From assembly GCA_034359265.1 (NCBI GenBank), contig CP136895.1, positions 44,038,001-44,102,000 on the forward strand: a stretch of 64,000 nt of DNA. The letters run 5' to 3'. This DNA is from Canna indica. Its lineage: Eukaryota; Streptophyta; Magnoliopsida; Zingiberales; Cannaceae. Below, one piece after another: positions 20,061 through 31,311 of the stretch. The notes beneath the pieces are model-generated. The model did no database searches and was not told the origin of the DNA. It worked only from the letters and a program-made list of their open reading frames with translations. The position numbers and the translations under genes are program-made. Position 1 is the first letter of the stretch; every line of letters begins with the position of its first letter.

Positions 20061-23000
20061 TAGTAGTTACATTTTCATTATCTACTAATGAAGTCTACTT
20101 GTAAGTTGAAAATGTTAATGGAAGGCTATGCTATCATAAAGAAAATGGAAAAGGAAATGAAAAGTTTGGGAAATTCCAAGAATGAGGTATGAGTTCAGCT
20201 TTGCAAAAATCTTAGTATAATACTTGAATACTTGTGCTATAATGATGTCTCGATACTCATGATTGGTTTTGCGTGAATATATGAAATTTCATGAGTAGGT
20301 AAAATTTTGATAATTTAGGCAATTTCATGATATCTTCATTGAATGAAACTTGCTCTAGGTTAAGATTTGTCATTAGAGACTTCATTTTTAAGTCTACACC
20401 CAATAAACATGTTTAGATACACATATCACATGATTCTATGTATGTAAACATGAAAATTCATGTGTAGATGAACAAGGTGATAACAAGGGGACTTAAACTT
20501 GGAAAAGTTTGACCTAAGTCAACAAATCGACTTGGACACTCCATTTTAAGTCTGAACTTCATAAACATATTTAGGAATAGGTATAACATATTTTCATGCA
20601 TTTACAATGAAAAATTCATATGGATAAGTCAACAAAATTCCATTTAGAATGAAAAATGGCATCTTAAGTAATATGGTATCATCTCCTTACCTTGCTTTGT
20701 TTCATTAAAGTTTGAGTATATGATACTTGTTTATTTGAGTTGATTTTATCCGCTCTTAATATGGTTTCATAAAATGATTTTTTTATTTTGATTTCCCGGT
20801 CTCTTCGGAGACCTTAGTAGCCTATAAAGGGCTCATGCGACATTGCGGTTCTAAATCATAGGCTCATCGTGGCCTTTCTATTTTCAACCAATAGGAAGAG
20901 ATGGAGATCTCTTAATTTGTTTCAGATTCATAATAATATATTTTGAAACGAATTTCAAACTATTTAGCAAAGTGGATTTTGAAAATGATACTTGATTCTT
21001 CTCTTTGCGATCTGATTTGGGTTGTTTGCTAATAGCTTTAGTTTCATTAAATCTACTAATGAAGTCTACTTGTAAGTTGAGAATGTTAATGGAAGGCTAT
21101 GCCATCATAAAGAAAAATGAAAAGAAAAAGACAAGTTTGGCAAAATTTTCAAAAATGAGGTATGAGATTGATTTTGTAAAATTCCTAGTATAATACTTGA
21201 ATACTTGTGCTATAATGATGTCTTGTTACTCATGATTGGTTATGTATGATAAATATATGAAATTTTATGAGTAGGTAAAATTTTGATAACTTAAACAAAT
21301 TCATGATATGTTGATTGAAAAAAACTTGCTCTAGGTTGAAATCATCTATTAGAGACTTCATTTTTAAGTCTACACCCAATAAACATATTTAGATACATAC
21401 ATGACATGATTCTAGGTGTTTAAACTTGAAAATTCATGTGTAGATGAACAAAGTGATAACTAATTCACTTTAGGAGTCCTAAACTTGAGAAAGTTTGACC
21501 TAACTCAATATATTGACTTAGACACTTCATTTTAGGACCAAACTTCATAAACATGTTTATATATATGTATAACATGTTTCCATGCATTTAGAATGAGAAA
21601 TTATTATGGATATGGATAAAATATCATAGAGGCCTAACTTATGGATATGGTTCATGATTACCACTTTTAAACCAAGTTGACCTAAGTTAACAAATTGACT
21701 TAGAGGTCTCATTTTCAATCCATATTTGATAAATATGTTTAGATTTACTTTTGTTAGGTGTCCATAGGTTTAAATTTGAAAAATCGTGAGTAAATAATAA
21801 GATTGACACTTAGCAAGTTTCATGATAACTAGCTTAGTTTTGAATGAATTCATGCTTGGTTGATATCTTGACTTAAGGATATTATTTTCATTCCAAACTA
21901 TACATACACTCTTTACATGACCATTGTGTGGTGTCATAAAAGTTTGAATGAAAATTGAGCAAATTTTGAAAAATGATTGAAAATTACGAAAATGCCATTA
22001 AAATTTTAGCATTTTCAGTTAATTTTAGAAAAATATAGAAAAATTATTTTTAACTGATTCTTGAAATTGCATCTTCATTGAAAAATTTAGTTTATTTAGT
22101 AAAAATTTCAAAAATTTTCATTAATAATCTGATTTATAGTGAAATTTTGAAGTTGGATTTTAGAAATACAAAATATCATCCTCTTGAAATATCAATCTTT
22201 TTGATACTTTGATTTTTCGTCGAAGACTTCAAATGAAACTTTGTGTATACTATTTTGATTTCATTTTTAATAATGTTCTCACTATTCTTTGAGTGAAATC
22301 ATTTCTAAAAATGATTTTGATAACTTGAGCGATATCTTGAAAAATGAGTTTTTGGTTGAAATCGATATCGGTTAAAAAATGGATTTAGAAAATTTATTTT
22401 GAGCTCAAACTTGACACACACAGCTTAAATGATCATTCAGCTATGTCTGAAAAGTTTGAAACAAAATTGATATCTTTTTTTAAAAATATCTGAAATTTAC
22501 GAAAATACCCCTAGATTTTCAGGAATTTTAGAAATTTCTAGAAAACTGATTTTTTACTGATTCTTGAACCTGTAGATTCCTTGAAAAATCTAGTTTCTCC
22601 AGTTAAAGTTTCAAAATTGGTCATCAATGACATAATTTGATAGGGATATAAGAGTTTGATTTATGTATAGTTAAGTATCCGTTTGACCTAAGTCAACAAA
22701 GCGACTTAGAAATTTTATTTTCAGCCCAAACTTGATCATATACTTAGATTCACTCATGTTAGATATCTAGATACCTAAACTTGAGAAAATATGAGCAGAT
22801 AGCAAAATTTGATACTTAGCATTTTCATATTTTCATATTTTCATGTCTGCTTTGAATGAAACCGTGCAAAGTTGAAATTTTAATCAAATAACATTATTTT
22901 CACTTCAATCTTGAAACACATTCTTTAGATGACCATATCTTGGTATCTGAAAAGTTTGAATGAAATCTGAAAATATTTTGAAAAATTTCAATTATTCACG

Positions 23001-23224
23001 AAAATGCCACAAGAAGTTAGTGAATTTTTAGAAAAATGCAGAAAAATGATTTTTGGTTGATTCTAAAAAGGGAAGGAAATATAGGAAAACCATGTATATA
23101 GATAGGGGAGTTTATTTTCATAGATATGCATGTTGATAGGTGGTGAAATCCCATGTTTGATATCCTTTGTGCTTAAATGATATATTTTCTTAAGGATGTT
23201 TGTCATCATCAAAAAGGGAGAGAT
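20061..23224 (+). mobile_element. Noncoding body of a pol-less SIRE-like copia element
   Basis: Matches the noncoding part of the element at 29820-33950 (20660-21400 aligns with 32780-33420: ggtctcttcggagaccttag, gcgacattgcggttctaaat, ttttcaaccaataggaag, tctactaatgaagtctactt). No RT, integrase or RNase H frames are present. A roughly 600-base segment is duplicated in direct orientation (about 20075-20640 and 21045-21600). From 20350 on it consists largely of degenerate units of about 160-195 bases with the consensus gacctaagtcaacaaa…gacttag. It ends in a PPT directly before the 3' LTR. Confidence 0.8.
23208..23224 (+). promoter_or_regulatory. Polypurine tract before the 3' LTR
   Basis: catcatcaaaaagggagaga followed by TGTTGG. 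This PPT-plus-LTR junction (…aaaaagggrgagattgttgg) is the standard 3' end of SIRE/Angela-type copia elements and fixes the element as plus-strand with its LTR starting at 23225. Confidence 0.85.
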
Positions 23225-25789
23225 TGTTGGCCTAAGGTTTTCTACCTTGGTCTTAATCTTGATTTTGATGATAACAAATATGGAACTAATGATTTCATTG
23301 AGAAATAATTTTCAGGTTCCATATGGGTTAGCGCACAACGTCCGTGATCGAAAATATCAAAGAAATCATATCGGAAAATTGGAAGGACGTTGGTCGATGC
23401 GCTCGGATTCATCAAGAAGATAGAGTCTAGGTTTAGGGTGTCTAGATAAATTATAAATCCTCATGATGATACAAAGAATCCTAAGAACCAAACCCGTAAT
23501 CCGAAACCCGATCCGAAGAAAGAAACTGGCTGAAACTCAATGTAGAGTATAGGTACAATACGTAGATTACCAGAACTCTACGGTCGGTCGATTAACCGAT
23601 CGACCGAAATGAGCCTAGAAATGGCTGAAGACATTTGGTCACTCGGTCGCTCGACCGACGATCGACCGACCTATGACCGAACGACGGAAAATAGCTCTAT
23701 TTCGAGCCGTTGAGTGTTGTTTTTGTTGGCCTAAGGTTTTCTACCTTGGTCTTAATATCAGTTTTGATGATAACAAACATGGAACCAATGTTTCATTGAG
23801 AAATATTTTCAGGTTCCATATCGATTAGTGCTCGATGTCCTCGATCGGAAATATCAGAGAAATTGAAAAATCGGAAGGACATTGATCGGCGCGTTCGGGT
23901 TCGTCGTGGAAATCTCTCAAAGTTCGACGTGGGTACCAAAGACATCTTGGATGAGTCTAAAGAACACATGGAAAGCTCTCCAATTTGATGCACGTTGAAA
24001 GCCGAAACCCATAAATGAAGCGCGCAAGAAGAAGGCTAAAAAAATCAAGTTCAACCTAGGTTTGGTCGACCGGTCGGTGGACCGAATGTAGAGAAAAATT
24101 GGCAGTAGCCAATTCGGTCGACCGAAGTGTGCCAGAAAGCAGCAATTTGCATTCGGTCAATCGATGATCGACCGACCATGGACCGGACGGTGGAAACAGC
24201 TAGTTTTCCGCCCGCTGAGCCGCCTGTTTCACTCCTTCTCTTCATGGCTTATAAATAGGAAGCCATGAGAGCCTTCCCACATACTTTTGATCACTCCTAA
24301 CCTCCTTGAGCCATCCTTTGATCAATTCTAAGCCTTCATTGAGTTAATCTTGTGAAAACCCTAGCTTGAACCTTTCATCTCCTTGATTAAGCCTTTACTT
24401 CATTGCTTCATCATCAAAGGCATCAAGAGGAAGCTAGGAATCTTGTTATGGAGCTAAGTAATTTAATGTTTGATCTATTGCTCCATTTATTATTGTATTT
24501 TGTTGTTTATTTCCTTGTATTTGAGCTTGTAAGAAGACCTAGTGTTAGGTCTTGTGATTGAGTGGTATCCTTGGTGTAGAAGGTGTAAAGCCACTTGTGT
24601 AAACGTAGTTTACTAGGATTAGTTGAGTTGTCCCTTAGGTTGAGGTGGGAGAGTGCTATCGGTAGAAAGGCGAGATACTTTCGGGTGTGGGAATGCCTTT
24701 GGTTTGAGAGCGGAGACTTTCCGGTTGTCAAAGTCCTCTGTGTAAGGGAAATAATTTAATCTAGTAAACTTAGTTTAGAAATACTAAGAAGGGTGCTTAG
24801 GTAGTGGAGTAGGCATTGGGGCCGAACCACTATAAATCTCCGTGTTAGCATTGTTATCTTTGTTTGTGTTTAATTAGTTTATTTTTGCTTCCGCATCTAG
24901 TCGATAAATTGCAATTTTACCTAAATAATTTAAGAAATGATTAAAACCGGAATTAGACGAAAAGATTAGTAAACACACTATTCACCCCCACTCTAGTGTG
25001 GCTATTTCACCCAACAGTTTTGGCTCTCTACCTTCATGGCTTATAAATAGAAGCCTTAGCAAGCCTTCTACCCCTCATCCAACACATCTTGAGCCATATG
25101 TTGATGATCCTTGAGCTTGATTGAGCCACCATTCTTGAAAACCCTAGCTTTGATCTCTCAACTCCTTGAGTAAGCCCTAACTTCATTGATTCACCATCAA
25201 AGACATTAAGAGGAAGCTAGGAAACTTTGTTTGGAGCTAAGCATTTGTTGTATCATTTATTTGCTCCTTTATTTGTGTATTTTATTGTTTATTTCATTGT
25301 ATTTAAGCTTGTGTAAACCTAGGTTGTTAGGTTGATTGAGTTGGTGGTTGCCTTGGTGTTAAGGCATAAATCCATCGGTGAAAACGTAGTTTTCTAGGAT
25401 TAGTTGAGTTGTCCTTCGGTTGAGGTGGGAGAGTGCTCTTGGTAGGAAGGCGGGATAGTTCCGGCTGTGGAAGTGCCTTCGGTTTGAGAGCGGAGACTCT
25501 CGGGTGTAAATTCCTCTTTGTAAGGAAACTAATTACTCTAGTCTAGTTTGGAATCCTAAGCGGGTGCTTAGGTAGTGGAGTAGGCATTGGGGCCAAACCA
25601 CTATAGATAATTGTGTTAGCATTGTTTTCTTTGTGTATCGCATTGCTTATCTTTATTACTCGCTTTCGCATTTAGTCGTTGAATTGTGAATTGCCAAAGT
25701 AGTTTAAGAAAATATTAGAACTGAATTTAGGCAAAAAGATTTAGTTAACACACTATTCACCCCCCTTTAGTATGACCATTTCACCAACA
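23225..25789 (+). mobile_element. SIRE-like copia 3' LTR, interrupted by a nested LTR
   Basis: LTR from TGTTGGCCTAAGG (23225) to …caccaaca (25789), split at 23723/25022 by another copy of the same LTR. Its own length without the insert is about 1,267 bases. It carries ggtcgatcgaccg palindromes (23580-23690), a TATA box tataaata at 25042-25049, and the U5 block ggtagtggagtaggcattgg near 25571. Open frames inside are not conserved between LTR copies. Confidence 0.9.
23724..25016 (+). mobile_element. Nested solo LTR with 5-base TSD (gtttt)
   Basis: A complete 1,293-base LTR, TGTTGGCC…CCCAACA, with the same 5-base direct repeat gtttt on both sides (23719-23723 and 25017-25021). No internal region remains, so it is a solo LTR formed by LTR-LTR recombination after insertion. 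TATA box tataaata at 24250-24257; palindromes ggtcgaccgg and cgatcgaccg at 24060-24185 just upstream. Confidence 0.93.
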
Positions 25790-27085
25790 ATTTAGAACAT
25801 GAGCATCTGGATTCCAAGTTTTGCTGGCATAATCTCATCATGGCCTCGAAATCATTTGCCCGGGTTCATGAGATTCATCACAATCTTTATGAATAAAGAT
25901 GCAGCATATGATGAAAAAGATGTCTCATTAAGTTGATTACCCTTGAATAGTCCCTAAACACATCAACATGTGATTGGCTGAATGGCACTATTCCTTTCAA
26001 TCTCCCACTTGCAGTTTAGCCAATCATCCTAGTATATGTATACCTAATTTCAGAGGCGATCAAATCTTCTACTGTGGTAATCAATTTAATCTACATCAAT
26101 GTCTTCCAGTCATCTCCTCTTTCCAACGACGAGGTGATACCACCTTTTAAGAAAAGCAATGATCTTTACGAGATCTTAGTTCCTTAAATTTGAGCAACAT
26201 TCCAAGTATTGTCACACAATAGTGGTACTGAACAGGCAACCTCAGGAACAACACCCATTGAATGATAAACTCCTTTATCTGATGCTATCCTAAGCGACAA
26301 AGAAAGTAGCAAAGCAGAAAGCCTTAGTCACCTTACCGGTTACAATACCCAGCTAGGAACACTTTCCTGCTTACTGCAGCACCATTAAAGGTATCCTCAT
26401 ACCATCATATGGTTTCATTGTCGTATAGAACGCCTCTCATCCTTCTCAAGTGTTTGAGAGAGTTCTCCATTTGCTCTTCAATTCTATTCTCCAAGGTTTA
26501 GCCTGAAATTAATTTGCTAGATACCTCTAAGGTATAAGCAATATCAAGCCAAGTGCAAAACATCTTATGACGAATCCCACTAACGAAGCATGATAGATCT
26601 CACTTATGTTTTGTCTCTCCTCAGGTGTCCTAGCAGACATCATCTTAGAAAGTCTAATGCAATGACTCTTAGGCAAGTAACCTCTTTTACTGCCTTCGTG
26701 CTAAAACTCTTTTAGCACTGTATCAATATACATGGGCTGGGGTAAACCAAGCATCCTTTCAGACCTATCCACATAGATCCTAATGTCAAGCATATAGGAG
26801 TCCTTTCCCAGATGTACCATAGAGAATCAATATGGGAAATAATTGGAGCATGAGAACGCTTTTCCCGCATGTATGTCATACAATATGACTACATTCCCAC
26901 TAAACACCTTGTCTACACAAGGTTCATCTACATTTTTGATAAAATCAAAATCCTTTTGACTATCTCATCAAAACGGATGTTTCAACTCTTCGATGTTAGC
27001 TGTAGTCCAGAAATGGACCGTTGCAGCTCGCATACCTTACTCGGTCCAACCAAGGATACTAACTCCTCTGGCTATGTCATATAGA
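25790..27085 (-). pseudogene. Copia element F: RT, RNase H, PPT and start of 3' LTR
   Basis: Minus strand from 27085: VCELQRSISGLQ and NIRFDEIVK (RT), further RT and the connection (YMLDIRIYVDRSERMLGLPQ, GYLPKSHCIRLSKMMS), then RNase H pieces near 26240-26150 aligning to the CDN-AIAQ-EPR pattern. At 26001-26012 the minus strand reads gcaagtgggaga, a copia PPT, and the LTR starts TGAAAGGAATAG at 25999. The LTR is cut at 25790 by the SIRE-like LTR. Stops and frameshifts are frequent. Confidence 0.8.
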
Positions 27086-29365
27086 CTCAGTGAGCGGTTC
27101 TTCCGAACCTCCATATAATCCTCAGTTAGTCATGCATAATATATTAGGCAGCATTGTATATAATCAGGGAGGTAAGTTACTTTTTTAAATGCGACCACTA
27201 GCCCTATAGGTCATGCTGTATAAACTATGTAGGTAAAAACCTGCCATAACGGCCTATCAAGCCTCTAGCATCTGGCCCTTGGGCCTAATCATGGTATAAG
27301 AATCCCGGTTATAACCGGCCCTACCATACAAGGTAGAATCACACTGGCCGTTCGGCCACATCATATCAAGATGTAAACAATAAATCTCGGGCCATCGACT
27401 AGGATGGTCTACTAGTCTCCGGACACAGTCTGGGCTAGGGATAGCTAGTCCCACCCAACTAGGGTCTGACACCTAGCGGGCCCGCTGATGCATATCAAGA
27501 CCCAATCACTGGCCGAGCTAAGCATTGGTCATTTCCGACCTCCACGCTTCTCGGCGGACCATCTCAAGCACATCACACAATCAAGTGTCCTAGGGTTTCC
27601 TTATATACATTTCGGGCCGTTGCCCGTAATCGGCCCTAATCCAGCCTGCAGGGTCAACAATTCAATGATGCCCTTCTAAAAACGTGTACACCTAATAATA
27701 CTAGGTTTCCAAAGATGAATACTGGAAGTCCTAGAAGTTGTATCATTTCCTAGTTCAGTTTCCATATCTATTATGCACCTTACGATGTCCTACATGTTAT
27801 CTAGCATTATATGCTACCTTGAGTGAGGAATTCTGTGAACCGAACTTAGAATTCCACCCCTGAGCATTTTCGGATAGCATATATGAAATAAAGAATGGTA
27901 AACATAATTCAGAACAACTACCATGTATAACTACGAGGTTCAATGATAAAAATTTATATACTGCATGTAGAATTAAATTCAATATGGAACATCGTATCTA
28001 GCATGGTAAAAATATCTCAATGGCACTTACCAAATTAATCATGGGTAGCAACATCATGAAGAACCCAAATTAAAGAGGCAATTAATTCAATGATTAAAAC
28101 AATAAGGAACATACATTAAGCATAGCAACAATTTAACATGATATGAGGGATTAAATGAAACCTTTCTTTGAATACATATATCATAACCATCATATCCATA
28201 AGAGCATTAGCAAGAACATTTCCAAAATATGATAATGAAGATCTATCACTAAACAATTCATATGATAAGCAAGAAATTATGTAACATGAATATGAATTAG
28301 CATTGAACAGAAAGGTATGAATAAGTACTCATATCATTCGGTTTCCCCTTTTTTTTCCCTTGCTTGGCCAAAGCTTGAGCAAGGTAATTCTTGCTTGGCC
28401 GAACCCTATGGATGGGAAGGGGCTGACATTTCATCCATAATTTATATGCATCAGTCTACAGATCTTATGTTTAACAAGAAATAAAACTCGGAATCGTGCA
28501 TCTTAACTCAAACGGTCCACACTCTCCATTCATACCGCTGATCGGCCAACTCAAGCAAGGTAAACCCTTGCTCAGACGAGTCCTCAAATTGAAGGGGGCA
28601 TGGCTATGAATTCGCTGACGAGTCCATCATGAACATCAAGCGATCTACGGGCTGCGAAACGAGCGAGAAAAATTTGGGGAAAATTTTGGCATGACCTTTC
28701 CCCTATTTCCTCAACTCGGCAGCCCACAAAAATGCAAAAAAAACCACGATCTAATACATAAGATCACATGCACATACATCGATTTAAAACTCTACTCAAA
28801 GAAACTCGTCGATCGGCGAAAACTCGCGAAGAAAAATCCGATTTCAAATCTCATAGGGCCGGCCACCCGCCTCCCTTCAAAAGCATGATAACCACTCACC
28901 TAGATTGGATCACAAAGAAATCTTGAAGAAAATGGGCTGCCGATCTCCTCGAGCGTCGTCGCGAACTCGGCGCCGACAAGATCTCCACCTCCTCTCTCCC
29001 TTTCTCCCTCTTGATGGGCTGCGTGCGGCTCTCTCTTTGAGCCGCACGGGTGGCTTGGGTGAGGGGTTTTATTCCCCCTCATCCAATGACCCAAATGCCC
29101 CCCACTTGACTTGACTTCTACTCGGTTCAATCCGAGTCTGATTCGGACTCCGATCCAATCCGCACTCATGAGTCGAACTCGACTTAATAAGACATCATAA
29201 GCAAGAAAGGAAATAACCATTGAACCAATTTAACTTCATATTTCCATGGGTTGAGCTATATCTTCTACTCGAGGCGATTCCCACGACTCGACCCGACTAA
29301 CCTCCGATCCGTTGCGTTGCACCAAAGATAGATTTTTATATTTGGAAAAATTTTCGGGTCTTACA
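27086..29365 (-). mobile_element. Chromovirus type-2 LTR, nearly complete
   Basis: Plus-strand reading runs from the leader block ctcagtgagcggttcttcc (27088) to …ttttcgggtcttaca (29365), the reverse complement of the LTR start TGTAAGACCCG. It resembles the LTR of element D (46811: TGTAATTCCCAAGATTTTC) in order: GC-rich R region with the gagccgcacgg motif (29038-29048), donor-like ctcacctagattgg (28896-28909), and a palindrome cluster. The U5 end is missing at 27086, where copia F RT begins. It separates two parts of copia F. Confidence 0.82.
27288..27407. repeat. Cluster of short perfect palindromes and hairpins in the LTR
   Basis: Within 120 bases: ggcccttgggcc, ccggttataaccgg, ctaccatacaaggtag (5-base arms), tggccgttcggcca, and ccatcgactaggatgg (5-base arms). 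Each has different arms. It occupies the position of the hairpin array in the type-1 LTRs. Confidence 0.75.
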
Positions 29366-29819
29366 GGCTGAATCTAGGTCATAGCCTATGGATAGATATC
29401 ATCACTCAAGCAGTCTACGCAGTCTCCTAGAAGAGTGATGGAAAGTAATAATTACATTGATTGGTTTAACCTGTGAATCTTCCACTAGTTGTTGCGGTTT
29501 CATTCGTGGTTGTTGAACTTCACCAAGTTCAACATATCTTCCACTCCCACTTTCCTCGACAAACTCCTTTTCTCAAAAAGTGGTGACAAAACTCCTTTTG
29601 TTCTGTTTGGAGAAGTTGATACCCAAAACACTTTTTAGGGTATGCCTCAACATTTGTACCTGGTCAAGTTTGTCATACACTAGGCAACCCCAAATCACGA
29701 GAGGTCTCAGACTCGGTTTTTTGCCATTTCATATCTTATATGGTGTATTAGAGACAGACAAAATTAGGGCCGCTATAATAGCTTATCCCCTAAAAAGAGA
29801 TTGGAAGCTAAGTATGGAT
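29366..29819 (-). pseudogene. Copia element F: integrase C-terminal part
   Basis: Minus strand: an IWGCLVYDKLDQVQ-like stretch (about 29690-29640) corresponds to the IWGCPAYVK…KL region of copia integrases, followed by pieces of the GYPKETFGYYFY and VFVARHATFLE region and a Ser/Arg-rich linker near 29400-29500. Heavily broken. It is bounded by the type-2 LTR at 29365 and by the inserted SIRE-like LTR at 29820. Confidence 0.65.
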
Positions 29820-31242
29820 TGTTGGCTGAAGGTTTCTTCCTTCATGCTCTATTCTCTTCATGACTATTTTGATGATAACAAACCAAATCTATTTAACAAA
29901 ATTATTGAAGTATGAAGCTCATAGGATCGATAAATGACAAGTCAAGTTTCACGTCTTGCGATCGATCTTGAAACAAACCAATGTGTGCACCAGAGATGGC
30001 TTGGACAAATCAAAAGAAAACATGGAGAGTCCTTCAAATTGAAGCACGCTGAAGAACGGAACCAAAAAATAAAGCGCACATCGAGAAGATCAAAAAGAAA
30101 ATTTTCCAGCCTAGGTTCGGTCGACCGGTCGATCGACCGAATGGTGTTAAAAATTGGCAGTAGCCAATTTGGTCGACCAAAGATGGTTAACAATTGGCAG
30201 TGGCTACTTCGGTTGACCGATCGGTCGACTGAACGAGGCATGAAAAATTGGTAGTGCCTGCTTCGGTCGATCGGATAGCAGAGGAGCAGAATCGTGACTC
30301 AGTCGGTCGACCCTCCGATCGATCGAATAGAGCGGCATAAGGAAGAATTGCCAGTGGTCGTTGGGCGGTCAATCGGTCGATCGATCGACGATTGACCAAC
30401 AAGCGATCGAACGGCATCCAACGGGCAAAAAAACGCCCGTTGTTTTCGCCCGTTGAGCAGTCGTTCCATTGAGGGGTTATAAATACCCCTCACCCAACTT
30501 CTTTAACCCCTCTCCCAAGTATTTTGTGATGCAAATAACCTTCAAAGAGTAATCTCTAGCATCCTCCAAGCTCTTTCATTGATCAAATTCTTCAAACCTA
30601 GCTCTTGATCCCTCACCTTCAAAGAGTTCTTCATCAAAGGGTTCATTAAGGGTTCTAGGCTCGAAAAGAAGAGGTGTTTACATTGTGATAAGTTCTTTTC
30701 TTCCTCTTCTCGTAAAAGATTTGTTTTTAATTTGTTTTCACTTCATTGTATTTGAGCTTGTAAGAAGACCTAGTGTTAGGTCTTGTGTGTAAGTGGTTAC
30801 CTTGGTGTAGAAGCTGTAAAACCACTTGTGTAAACATAGTTTACTAGGATTAGTTGAGTTGTCCCTTAGGGTTGAGGTGGAAGAGTGCTCTCGATAAGAA
30901 GGCGGAGACTTTCGGGTGTGGAAGTGTCTTACGTTGAGAGTGAGACTCTTCGGGTCAAAGTCCTCTGTGTAAGAGAAACGATTTAATCTAGTAAACTTAG
31001 TTCGAAAATCCTAAGCGGGGTGCTAAGGTAGTGGAGTAGTCATTGGGGCCGAACTACTATAAATCTTCATGTTAGCATTGTTATCTTTGTTTGTGTTTAA
31101 TTGGTTTATTTTTGCTTCCGCATCTAGTTGATAAATTGCAATTTTGCCTAAATAATTTAAGAAACAATTAAAACTGGAATTAGGCGACAAGGTTAGATAA
31201 CACACTATTCACCCCCCCTCTAGTGTGCCATTTCACCCAACA
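29820..31242 (+). mobile_element. 5' LTR of a pol-less SIRE-like copia element
   Basis: TGTTGGCTGAAGG…TTTCACCCAACA, 1,423 bases, with TGTTGG/CCAACA terminal inverted repeats and a PBS right after. U3 holds a palindrome array (30116-30415) and a small hairpin caacgggc/gcccgttg at 30419-30442, directly before the TATA box tataaata (30479-30486). U5 contains the ggtagtggagtagtcattgg block near 31028. Confidence 0.92.
30116..30415. repeat. Palindrome array (ggtcgacc type) in copia U3
   Basis: Five or so imperfect repeats of about 55-65 bases, each with a palindromic head (cggtcgaccggtcgatcgac, cggttgaccgatcggtcgac, cggtcgaccctccgatcgat and similar) and a tail containing aattggcagtggc. Same motifs in the other LTR copies (1975-2345, 23580-23690, 24060-24185). 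Confidence 0.85.
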
Positions 31243-31244
31243 AT

Positions 31245-31260
31245 TGGTATTAGAGCAAGG
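31245..31260 (+). promoter_or_regulatory. Primer-binding site (initiator tRNA-Met)
   Basis: tggtattagagcaagg, two bases after the LTR end, one mismatch from the canonical tggtatcagagc of copia and gypsy elements. Confidence 0.85.
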
Positions 31261-31311
31261 TTCGTAGCTTGAGATTTCACCATCTCTTCTACACCTTTTC
31301 TCGATCTGAGA

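Noticed and set aside
29580..29915. 111-codon plus-strand open frame
   Set aside because: It is antisense to copia integrase remains and runs into the LTR at 29820.
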